DNA of 64,000 nt, taken from NCBI GenBank assembly GCA_017416345.1, contig JAFQCR010000028.1, positions 1 to 64,000 of the forward strand, read 5' to 3'. Position 1 is the first letter of the stretch; each line of letters starts with the position of its first letter. The DNA comes from Clostridia bacterium (GTDB taxonomy: Bacteria > Bacillota > Clostridia > Oscillospirales > Acutalibacteraceae). Made by a program: the position numbers and the translations under genes. The notes under the pieces are model-generated. The model was not told where the DNA came from. It saw only the letters and a list, made by a program, of their open reading frames with translations, and did no database searches. Of this stretch, positions 40,906-48,105 are shown in pieces.

Positions 40906-40937
40906 ATAAAAAACACCCCAAGCCGAAGCTTGGGGTG
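40906..40937 (-). terminator. Terminator of the NhaC-family transporter gene
   Basis: CACCCCAAGC (40914-40923) and GCTTGGGGTG (40928-40937) form a 10-bp stem with a CGAA loop; a T run follows on the minus strand. Confidence 0.88.
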
Positions 40938-40959
40938 AGATTGAGATCTATGGATCAGG

Positions 40960-42753
40960 TTATGCGTTGGTCTTTTTGCCGAAGAACATCTTAATAACAA
41001 ACAGGGTGCCGATCATAAGCACAAATGCAATGGGCAGAGCAATTATCCAGTTCTGGATAAAGCCTGCGATGATGTAGCTTACGAAGGAAACTCCTGCAAC
41101 GGTGAGTGCATAGGGCAACTGTGTCGAAACATGGTTGATGTGGTTGCACTGACCGCCGGCCGAAGCCATAATGGTGGTATCCGAAATGGGTGAGCAATGG
41201 TCACCGCAAACGGCACCTGCCATACAAGCGGAAATTGCAACAACTGCGATCTCGCCGCCCTGGTTGAATACGCTAAGCACGATGGGGATAAGGATACCGA
41301 AGGTTCCCCAGGAGGTGCCGGTTGCGAACGAAAGTCCGACAGCGATAAGGAAGATGATGGCGGGCAGGAAGTTCTGCAATGCGCCTGCGTTGTTCTGGAT
41401 AAGCTCGGCAATAAAGACGTTGGCACCGATAGAATCGGTCATGGCCTTGAGAGTCCATGCGCAGATAAGGATCATAATTGCGGGAACCATTGCCTTGAAG
41501 CCCTCGGGGATGGATTCCATACAAGCCTTGAACGAAAGCACACGGCGGCACATGAAGAATATGATGGTGAAGATAACAGCGAAGAACGAACCGTACATAA
41601 GACCTACGGAGGCATCACTGTTGGAGAATGCGGTGATGAAGTCCTCTCCGTCGAAGAAGCCGCCGGAGTAGATCATACCGATAACGCAAGCGATAACAAG
41701 GAAAATGACGGGAACGATAAGGTCGCAAACACGGCCTCTGGGGTTCTCGGGCAGAGCCTCAACAGCATCCTGAACGCCGGCAGAGAACAGGTCTCCGTTC
41801 TTGGCGTTGTCCTCGTGCTTTTTCATCGGGCCAAACTCAAGGCCGGTGACCGCAAGGAAGATGAGCATTGCGATGGTGAGCAATGCGTAGAAATTGTAGG
41901 GAATAGCGTGGATAAACAGCGACATACCGCTGTCCTCACCTGCGCCTGCGGCAAAGCCCGAAACGGCTGCTGCCCAGGAAGAAATGGGAGCGATGATACA
42001 AATGGGAGCTGCGGTAGAGTCGATGATGTAAGCAAGCTTTGCACGGGAGATCTTCTGCTCGTCGGTAACAGGTCTCATAACAGAACCGACGGTAAGGCAG
42101 TTGAAATAGTCATCAACGAAGATAAGCACGCCCAAAGCAACGGTGGCAAGCTGTGCGCCCACACGTGACTTGATATGTTTGGTTGCCCAGCGACCGAATG
42201 CGGCCGAGCCGCCTGCCTTGTTCATCATGGCAACCATTGCACCAAGCATTACAAGGAATACAAGGATACCGACGTTGTAGGAATCGGCGATTGAGCCGAC
42301 AAAGCCGTCCGACAGAACGTGGGTTATAGTGCCCTCAAAGCCAAAGTTGGAGTAGATAAGTCCGCCTGCCAAGATTCCGATAAAGAGGGAAGAATAGACC
42401 TCTTTGGTGATAAGGGCAAGCACAATGGCGATGACCGGGGGAAGAAGAGCCCAGAAGCTTGCAAAAAGCGGGATCTCCTGGCGGACGGTTCCGAGAGCCG
42501 TCTCAAGGTTTTGGTCGAAATTGGGATCGGCATTGACATTGGTGTCATAAGCATCGATATACTCATTTGCCGAGTCATAGTCCGAAAGATCATACTGAAC
42601 ATCGTCAACGGTGACGGTGATCTGGGTGATCTCGGTGGTGGGTTCGTCTTCGGCTGCGGTTGCAGTGGTGAAAAGCGATGTGATACAGAAAACGACAAGG
42701 CACATCAATGCAACGGTAACCCAGACTTTGCGTTTTGCGGGTCGAAGTTTCAT
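40960..42753 (-). CDS. NhaC-family Na+/H+ antiporter-like transporter, lysine-regulated
   Basis: A 597-residue membrane protein of the NhaC (ion transporter) family with 11-12 helices. Conserved stretches are FVDDYFNCLTVGSVMRP near residue 215, IDSTAAPICIIAPISSW near residue 245, ATGTSWGTFGILIPI near residue 470 and CGDHCSPISDTTIMAS near residue 515. It has an N-terminal signal-like helix (about 10-33) and a polar segment of about 60 residues before the first core helix, unusual for NhaC. GAGGAGG precedes the ATG. Its mRNA starts with a lysine riboswitch and attenuator. NhaC-type genes under L-box control are considered lysine transporters, so lysine import (or lysine/H+ or Na+ exchange) is the best guess. 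Confidence 0.88.
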   Translation of the reverse strand: MKLRPAKRKVWVTVALMCLVVFCITSLFTTATAAEDEPTTEITQITVTVDDVQYDLSDYDSANEYIDAYDTNVNADPNFDQNLETALGTVRQEIPLFASFWALLPPVIAIVLALITKEVYSSLFIGILAGGLIYSNFGFEGTITHVLSDGFVGSIADSYNVGILVFLVMLGAMVAMMNKAGGSAAFGRWATKHIKSRVGAQLATVALGVLIFVDDYFNCLTVGSVMRPVTDEQKISRAKLAYIIDSTAAPICIIAPISSWAAAVSGFAAGAGEDSGMSLFIHAIPYNFYALLTIAMLIFLAVTGLEFGPMKKHEDNAKNGDLFSAGVQDAVEALPENPRGRVCDLIVPVIFLVIACVIGMIYSGGFFDGEDFITAFSNSDASVGLMYGSFFAVIFTIIFFMCRRVLSFKACMESIPEGFKAMVPAIMILICAWTLKAMTDSIGANVFIAELIQNNAGALQNFLPAIIFLIAVGLSFATGTSWGTFGILIPIVLSVFNQGGEIAVVAISACMAGAVCGDHCSPISDTTIMASAGGQCNHINHVSTQLPYALTVAGVSFVSYIIAGFIQNWIIALPIAFVLMIGTLFVIKMFFGKKTNA

Positions 42754-42781
42754 AAATAGTCCTCCTCAAATTTATGCAAAG

Positions 42782-42812
42782 AAAAAAAGCCGTGGCGTAC
42801 CACAGCTTTTTG
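42782..42812 (-). terminator. Riboswitch-controlled attenuator of the transporter gene
   Basis: On the minus strand AAAAAGCTGTGG and CCACGGCTTTTTTT pair around a TACG loop, followed by T residues. It lies between the aptamer and the start codon, as in L-box termination control. Confidence 0.88.
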
Positions 42813-42827
42813 AAAAACAAAAGCGAT

Positions 42828-42982
42828 GATAGCCCTCCACAAACTGTGACAGTACGCGGCGTGTTTCACCGCATCCCAACCGCAGTAGCCCGAAAAAACA
42901 ACTACGGCTTCGGCAGTTATTCCCTTCACGTGGGTGTTTTCGCACCGTGGTCACGCTACTCATAATAACCGCACCTCTATCT
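42828..42982 (-). ncRNA. Lysine riboswitch (L-box)
   Basis: The minus strand reads AGATAGAGGTGC at 42982-42971, then the conserved pieces GAGTAGC, GAAGGGAATAACTGCCGAAG, GGGCTACTGC, GGTGAAACACGCC and ACTGTCA, and closes with GGAGGGCTATC (42838-42828), which pairs with the opening AGATAG as P1. These are the hallmark segments of the lysine aptamer in the right order and spacing. With lysine bound, the attenuator at 42782-42812 should form and stop transcription. Confidence 0.95.
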
Positions 42983-42993
42983 TTGCTTCTTAC

Positions 42994-43022
42994 ATTATAA
43001 ACGGAAAATGCCACAAAATCAA
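42994..43022 (-). promoter_or_regulatory. Promoter of the lysine riboswitch-transporter unit
   Basis: On the minus strand TTGATT (43017-43022) and TATAAT (42994-42999) are 17 bp apart, just upstream of the aptamer. Confidence 0.8.
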
Positions 43023-43053
43023 GTAGTTTGTGTAAAAAAGCAGAACAGTGTCG

Positions 43054-43869
43054 TTAAATCTGATAAAAATGCTTTTTGCGGAAGGCTTTGGGCGACATTT
43101 TGAAGCGCTCCTTAAAAACATAACTGAAATAGCTCTGCGAATTAAAGCCGCAACGTGCGGCAACGTCGACGATCGGCATATCGCAGGAGGCCAGCAGGCT
43201 TTGAGCCGCCGTAAGCCGTGTTCGGGTGATAAATTCGTTGGGAGGAAGGTCGGTCACCTGCGTGAAGATGCGGTAAAAATAGGACGTACTCAAATGACAC
43301 CGTTTGGCCAGAGTTTCGGCGTTCAAGGGTTCGGAATAATGCTCACGTATGTATTCGACCGATGTCTTTACCGCCGATTGGCTTGTGTCGGCAGGTACAT
43401 TGTCCGAGGTGCTTACGGCGCAGTCCTTTCTTAAGGTGTAAAGCAGACGTATCAGCCGACCTGCTGCTTTGACGTCGCTGAAATCATCAAAATCGGGCTC
43501 GGGGTCGCAAAGAGCCGAAAACAGCTTTTTGTAGCTTTCAAAATCACAGCCTCTTATAAACTTAGGCAGGGTGGCAATAAGCTGACGCAAACGTTCATCG
43601 GTGGCCGAAAAATGTAAAAACAAAGCTTTGAAGTGTAAAAGGCTCTGACGCCTGTCCCCCGGGGAGGCCATCAGAATACAGCCTTTTTTTATCTCGTTGC
43701 GCTGACCGTTGATGAACGAAACACCGCCGTCCTCACAAAAAAGCTCAAGTTCGTATTCCTTAACGGTGCGCAAAGGGGTCAGAATCTCGCCGCCCTTAAA
43801 GCGGTATTCCTGTCGGATGCTTGTGTCAAATACTCCCGAGCCGAAAATTTTAGGTAATCCCGATTCCAA
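43054..43869 (-). CDS. AraC-family transcriptional regulator
   Basis: A 271-residue regulator starting with TTG at 43869; GGAGG lies 7 nt upstream, which decides the start. The N-terminal half is a cupin-like sensor with YELELFCEDGGVSFINGQRNE. The AraC domain (about 170-268) has LNAETLAKRCHLSTSYFYRIF, then IVDVAARCGFNSQSYFSYVF and SPKAFRKK. It is divergent from the intracellular GH16/dehydratase operon at 44012 and very likely activates it in response to an oligosaccharide or sugar acid. Confidence 0.88.
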   Translation of the reverse strand: MESGLPKIFGSGVFDTSIRQEYRFKGGEILTPLRTVKEYELELFCEDGGVSFINGQRNEIKKGCILMASPGDRRQSLLHFKALFLHFSATDERLRQLIATLPKFIRGCDFESYKKLFSALCDPEPDFDDFSDVKAAGRLIRLLYTLRKDCAVSTSDNVPADTSQSAVKTSVEYIREHYSEPLNAETLAKRCHLSTSYFYRIFTQVTDLPPNEFITRTRLTAAQSLLASCDMPIVDVAARCGFNSQSYFSYVFKERFKMSPKAFRKKHFYQI

Positions 43870-43944
43870 GCAAAGCCCTCCTTTTGGATAGAATTTCTAA
43901 AATATAAAAATTGAATATTGATAGCAATGCGCCGTTACACTTGC

Positions 43945-43950
43945 TATAAT
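43945..43950 (+). promoter_or_regulatory. -10 box of the GH16/dehydratase operon
   Basis: TATAAT without a recognisable -35 at 16-18 bp, in the gap between the AraC gene and GH16. A direct repeat of ACACTTG (43936-43942 and 43972-43978) could serve the divergent AraC protein. Confidence 0.4.
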
Positions 43951-44011
43951 TAGCATAGCACAGCAAGAAACACTTGTAAAGACCAAAATTTATAAAAGGA
44001 GTGTTGCCATT

Positions 44012-44866
44012 ATGAAAGAATACAAAATTGATAATCACGAGCCGTCATACTTACCCGACGGTGAATGGAAGCTTGTGTGGGCGGACGAGTTTGACGGCAC
44101 CGAGCTTGACCGAACAAAATGGGATTTACGTTTGAATTTTTGGGGCAAGCGCTTTGATGCTTATACCGATCAAGGTGTGATCGTTCGCAACGGCTGTGTG
44201 GAGCTTCACCGCACCGAGGTTGACGGTCGATATGTTTCTCCTCAGCTTCAAACAGGCAGTAACTCGTTTGATATCCCGCAGGAGGGCACCGATAACCCTT
44301 GGGGTGAAGACAAAATTTGGAAGCTTGGTATTTTGGAAGAGCCCAAATTTGTCCACCGCTACGGTTATTATGAGTGCCGTTGCAAATTCCAAAAGGATCC
44401 CAAAACCATGTGGAGTGCATTCTGGACGCAATCACCGACCATTGGCGCACGTTTTGAGCCCGAATGGTGCGGTATTGAGTCGGATATAATGGAGCATTTC
44501 AAGATAGGCGAAGCCACAACCGGCAACATTATGGGCGGCTACGGCAAGCAGTACCGTGAAGAGGGTCGCGTTTATTACCCCATTGTTGAGGAAGGTTGGC
44601 ACTATTTCGGCATGGATTGGCAGCCCGACGGCTACGTTTTCTATTGCGACGGCAAAGAGGTTTCCCGTTGCAATAAAAACGTTTCACACGTTCCGCAGTT
44701 CATTTTGCTGACTACCGAGGTTATGGGATACCGCAGCTCAAAGGGTAAGACAATAATAGATGCCGACGGCAAGGAAAAGATATTTCATTCCTACGATATT
44801 GTCGGTGAGTATGAGGACGATGCCTTTATCTGCGATTTCGTGCGTGTTTTTGATAAGATCAAATAA
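44012..44866 (+). CDS. Intracellular GH16 family glycoside hydrolase
   Basis: A 284-residue single-domain GH16 protein without signal peptide. It opens HEPSYLPDGEWKLVWADEFDG, then RYGYYECRCKF near residue 120, the catalytic signature GIESDIMEHF near residue 152 (Glu-x-Asp-x-x-Glu) and YGMDWQPDGY-like GMDWQPDGYVFYCDG near residue 205. Most GH16 enzymes are secreted, so a cytosolic copy implies uptake of oligosaccharides before cleavage. AAAAGGAG precedes the ATG. It is the first gene after the divergent AraC regulator but is followed by a terminator at 44884. A truncated N-terminal relative lies at 48004. Linkage specificity cannot be assigned. Confidence 0.87.
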   Translation: MKEYKIDNHEPSYLPDGEWKLVWADEFDGTELDRTKWDLRLNFWGKRFDAYTDQGVIVRNGCVELHRTEVDGRYVSPQLQTGSNSFDIPQEGTDNPWGEDKIWKLGILEEPKFVHRYGYYECRCKFQKDPKTMWSAFWTQSPTIGARFEPEWCGIESDIMEHFKIGEATTGNIMGGYGKQYREEGRVYYPIVEEGWHYFGMDWQPDGYVFYCDGKEVSRCNKNVSHVPQFILLTTEVMGYRSSKGKTIIDADGKEKIFHSYDIVGEYEDDAFICDFVRVFDKIK

Positions 44867-44883
44867 TATAATTTTTAAAGTTG

Positions 44884-44918
44884 ACCGCCTTAAAACACAG
44901 TTTTAGGGCGGTTTTTTG
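44884..44918 (+). terminator. Terminator after the intracellular GH16 gene
   Basis: ACCGCCTTAAAAC (44884-44896) and GTTTTAGGGCGGT (44900-44912) pair with one G-T/offset position, then TTTTTT. Genes from 45027 on need read-through or their own promoter. Confidence 0.8.
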
Positions 44919-45026
44919 CGTAAAATAATAGAATATTTAAAAAGTGCGATAGAATTTTGATATTAAAACGCAAATTAAAATGCTACTATTATATCAAAGA
45001 AAAAATCGGAAAGGGGGAGTGTGATC

Positions 45027-46577
45027 ATGGCTTATCAGAACGGAAAGACCTTTTTTGCCTGCGGTCAGCCTGTAGTTGTGCGTTTGGCCGACGGTGAGAC
45101 CCATATTTTTTCAACCGACGGTGAAAGGCTTTCGACCGAGGATATGAGCTTCGGCACGCTTTACGGCGGCGGCGAAGGGTTGGAGCTTGACAGCGTTTCG
45201 ATCATTCAGGAATCGGGCCATTTGCAGGCTATATACGGCGGCGGTATCGGTGACACGGTCAAAAACGTTGATATCACCGTAAACGGTGGCGTTGTCCGAA
45301 GCAAATATGTCGGCGGCGGTATGGCAAAGCGTGTCGGCGAGGTCCACATAACCCTTAATAACACTGCGGCACACACCGTTATGACGGGTAGCGAAGCCGA
45401 GGGTGCCGTCATAGAAGGTGTGGCCAACGTGACCTTGAACAGCGGCGTTGTGTTGAACATCAAATGCGGCGGCGGTGAGGTCTTGGGGGGCGTCAACGTT
45501 ACCGTAAACGGCGGCAGGATCGAAAAGCAGATCACAGACGAGGGTATCAAGGGCAAGCTGAACATTTCGCTGCCCGAGGATATTTTTGTTAAAAACTCCA
45601 AGGGCGGACAGTTCCCCATGTTGCCCGAAACCGCCAATATCACGCTGACCCCTGCGTTAAATTATGACGACATAAAAATATACAAAAGAAACAAGGACGA
45701 GTTTTTCAAGCGTGATGCAAAAAGGACAGAAATTAGGATGTTTGAGCTTCGTGACCCCGCCCTTAAAAAGGAGGACACTCCATTCCCTGAGTTTATCGGC
45801 GATAGCATTCTCATCACTCTGCCAAAGGGCAAAACGGTGCTGGTCGACACGGGTCTGCAGTATAGCCGGGAAGAACTGAAAAACGGTCTTGAGAGCTTAG
45901 GCATCACGACCATAAATTACCTTGTCATCACCCACCTGCACGGTGACCACGGCGGTAATCTGCTCATGTTGTTGGACAACTTCATTGTCGATACCGTTAT
46001 TGTTCCCGATGTTTACGCAGGCGCTGAAAGATCCGTTCTTCCGCAAATAAATGAAACGATGAGACGTGCACAATTGGGTCGGCAGAAGGTGTGGCGTGTT
46101 GCCGAGGGTGATGAATTTCAGCTTGGCGATGCAAGGTTTGAGGTTTTGAGCCCCGAATACCACGGCTTTTGCACTACAGACCTCAACAGCACCTCGATAG
46201 TGCTTAAAATGACCTACTTTGAAAACACCGTACTGCTGACGGGTGACATCACCCAAGCGGTCGAGCTACGGTTGGTTGAAAAGTACGGCGATGCGTTAAA
46301 GTGCGATATTTTAAAATCAGCACACCACGCAATTTTGTCGCAGAACCACTATAAATTCATAGATGCGTGTTCTCCTAAAATTGTTGCTGTGCACAACCTG
46401 CGTGAAAACGGCGTGTTTATGAATGTCACTCGATACACCCTGGAAAATGTCAATAAATTGCCACCGAACAGCATTTATTTCACAGGTCGTGACGGTGCGA
46501 TGAAGTTTACGCTTGACGGCAAGGCAGACGGAATAAAAATATGGACTGAATATGATAGAGAGGTAATTTTAAAATGA
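45027..46577 (+). CDS. MBL-fold metallohydrolase with glycine-rich beta-repeat N-terminal domain
   Basis: A 516-residue protein with no signal peptide. Residues about 45-195 are glycine- and valine-rich repeats such as YGGGIGDTVKNVDITVNGGVV and TLNSGVVLNIKCGGGEVLGG, suggesting a beta-helix. From about residue 245 an MBL-fold domain follows with LVDTGLQY, the zinc motif HLHGDHGG near residue 305, LLTGDIT near residue 410 and SAHHAI near residue 435; its closest look is to ComEC-type MBL domains. I do not know a characterised protein with this fusion. It is coupled to the dehydratase gene by an ATGA overlap, so a role in the same sugar pathway is likely. Confidence 0.72.
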   Translation: MAYQNGKTFFACGQPVVVRLADGETHIFSTDGERLSTEDMSFGTLYGGGEGLELDSVSIIQESGHLQAIYGGGIGDTVKNVDITVNGGVVRSKYVGGGMAKRVGEVHITLNNTAAHTVMTGSEAEGAVIEGVANVTLNSGVVLNIKCGGGEVLGGVNVTVNGGRIEKQITDEGIKGKLNISLPEDIFVKNSKGGQFPMLPETANITLTPALNYDDIKIYKRNKDEFFKRDAKRTEIRMFELRDPALKKEDTPFPEFIGDSILITLPKGKTVLVDTGLQYSREELKNGLESLGITTINYLVITHLHGDHGGNLLMLLDNFIVDTVIVPDVYAGAERSVLPQINETMRRAQLGRQKVWRVAEGDEFQLGDARFEVLSPEYHGFCTTDLNSTSIVLKMTYFENTVLLTGDITQAVELRLVEKYGDALKCDILKSAHHAILSQNHYKFIDACSPKIVAVHNLRENGVFMNVTRYTLENVNKLPPNSIYFTGRDGAMKFTLDGKADGIKIWTEYDREVILK

Positions 46578-47734
46578 AGGTAACCGATGTAAAGGCATTT
46601 GTTGTTGACTGCTTCAGAACAAATTGGGTATTCGTCAAAATTTACACCGATGAGGGCATCACCGGTGTTGGTGAGGGTACCTTGGAGTACAAGGAAAAGG
46701 CTTTCCTTGGTGCTTTGGAGCATATTAAAGAATATCTTGTGGGGCAGGATCCCAGGGACATTGAAAAGCATTGGCACCACACCTACCGTGACGCTTATTG
46801 GCGCGGAGGCCCTGTTTTAATGAGCGCCTTGTCGGCGGTCGAGTGCGCTTTGTGGGACATTTTGGGCAAGTCCTTGAACGTTCCCGTTTATCAGTTGCTC
46901 GGCGGCAAGTATCACGACAAGGTTCGTATCTACGTCAACGGTTGGTTTGCAGGCGCAAAGGAGCCCGAGGAGTTTGCCGAAAAGGCAAAAATTGCCGTGA
47001 GCCGAGGCGTTACGGCAATGAAGTGGGACCCGTTCGGCAAGTCATACTTACAGATTTCCAATGCCGACCTTGACAAGGCGCTTCGCAATGTTGCCGCAGT
47101 ACGTGAGGCGGTCGGCAGCTCGGTCGATCTGCTTATCGAGGGTCACGGACGATTTGACGTGCCTACGGGTATCAAAATCGCCAAGGAGCTTGAACAGTTC
47201 AAGCCGATGTTCTTTGAAGAGCCCACACCGCCCGATAATATCGACGCTTTAAAGGCCGTCAGAGACAAGTCTCCCGTTGCCATTTCGGCAGGTGAGCGAC
47301 TTTACAGCCGTTGGGATTACCGCAAGCTGTTTGACATCCGTGCAGCAGATTATATCCAGCCCGATATTTCCCACGCAGGCGGTATTTCGGAGCTGAAAAA
47401 GATAGCCGCCGAGGCCGAGTCGAGATATATTCCGTTTGCACCGCACAATCCGTCAGGTCCTGTTGCCAATGCAGCAACTCTGCAGTTGGCCGCCGCTTGT
47501 CCCAATTTCTGCATTCTGGAAATTATGTACAGTGACGTCGATTGGCGCAAGGATGTCACCAACGAAAAATTGGAGTATAAGGACGGTTATATCACCATTC
47601 CCGATAAGCCGGGTCTTGGAATTGAAATCAACGAGGAGGAGTGCTTGAAGCACCCCTATCAGCCGCATACCTTACGTCATTACACGGGTCAGCTGACCAA
47701 CATCCGCCCTGCAAAGAGTGAGTTTTATTTTTAA
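46574..47734 (+). CDS. Enolase-superfamily sugar acid dehydratase (galactonate dehydratase-like)
   Basis: A 386-residue mandelate-racemase-type enolase-superfamily enzyme. The capping domain covers about 1-125; the barrel has LIEGHGRF near residue 190, FEEPTPP near residue 217 and ISAGERLYSRWDYR near residue 240, supplying metal ligands. The catalytic His is in FAPHNPSGP near residue 290, as in D-galactonate, D-gluconate and D-mannonate dehydratases. The first metal ligand is Glu rather than the Asp common in DgoD. It should remove water from an aldonic acid to give a 2-keto-3-deoxy acid. It sits between the MBL protein and a GH42-like hydrolase. Confidence 0.85.
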   Translation: MKVTDVKAFVVDCFRTNWVFVKIYTDEGITGVGEGTLEYKEKAFLGALEHIKEYLVGQDPRDIEKHWHHTYRDAYWRGGPVLMSALSAVECALWDILGKSLNVPVYQLLGGKYHDKVRIYVNGWFAGAKEPEEFAEKAKIAVSRGVTAMKWDPFGKSYLQISNADLDKALRNVAAVREAVGSSVDLLIEGHGRFDVPTGIKIAKELEQFKPMFFEEPTPPDNIDALKAVRDKSPVAISAGERLYSRWDYRKLFDIRAADYIQPDISHAGGISELKKIAAEAESRYIPFAPHNPSGPVANAATLQLAAACPNFCILEIMYSDVDWRKDVTNEKLEYKDGYITIPDKPGLGIEINEEECLKHPYQPHTLRHYTGQLTNIRPAKSEFYF

Positions 47735-47749
47735 TAAAATTCACTTGTA

Positions 47750-47990
47750 GGGACAGGCGTCCTCGACTGTCCGTATGTTGGGAATAACTGCAAAGAGTAG
47801 GAATATGCGTCCCCCCTACGGTAAGGATTTGAATGATGAACATTTTGAATCCTCCCGTCACACCTGACGGTGCGCCACCCTCCTTTGACAAGGAGGGCTT
47901 ATCGGCCTCCCTTGTTAAAGGGAGGTGGATTTTGCGTAGCAAAAGACGGAGGGATTCAAAGGTTGGTTTATGAATCGCCCTACAAATAAA
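47750..47990. repeat. Composite repeat island before the truncated GH16 ORF
   Basis: TTGTAGGGACAGGCGTCC, CCCCCCTACGG, TCCCGTCACACCTGACGG, CCTCCTTTGACAAGGAGG, CCTCCCTTGTTAAAGGGAGG, GGATTTTGCGTAGCAAAAGACGG and CGCCCTACAAA. It fills the gap 47735-48003 and splits the operon; recombination here could explain the truncated GH16. Confidence 0.75.
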
Positions 47991-48003
47991 AGGAGAAATT
48001 ATT

Positions 48004-48105
48004 ATGAAAAAGTTTGAGGTTTTGGGTCACGAGCCTTCGCTTTTGCCCGATGATTTTGAATTTGAATTGGCTTGGGCTGACGAATTTGACGGGTGGAATC
48101 TATGA
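48004..48105 (+). pseudogene. Truncated GH16 N-terminus, now a 33-residue leader ORF
   Basis: An ORF of 33 codons with a strong ribosome site (AAAAGGAG, 8 nt spacing). It reads MKKFEVLGHEPSLLPDDFEF then ELAWADEFDGWNL and stops. Residues 9-30 match the start of the intact GH16 at 44012 (HEPSYLPDG...LVWADEFDG). After DEFDG the homology ends abruptly and the ORF runs into the next gene with an ATGA overlap. It is best explained as the remnant of a deleted GH16 gene whose start region now leads the GH42-like gene and may drive its translation by coupling. Confidence 0.8.

Noticed and set aside
39790-40938. A 382-residue plus-strand open frame
   Set aside because: It is antisense to the AraC and HAD genes and the terminator region and shows no motif. 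Both minus-strand genes have full family signatures.
41197-42168. A 323-residue plus-strand open frame
   Set aside because: Antisense to the NhaC-family transporter; composition is that of a shadow frame (many Asp, Gly and Asn) and it lacks a ribosome site.
43870-44011. tRNA or small RNA gene in the AraC-GH16 gap
   Set aside because: Only a -10 box and short repeats were found; no cloverleaf with tRNA-conserved bases is present here or in any other gap of the window.
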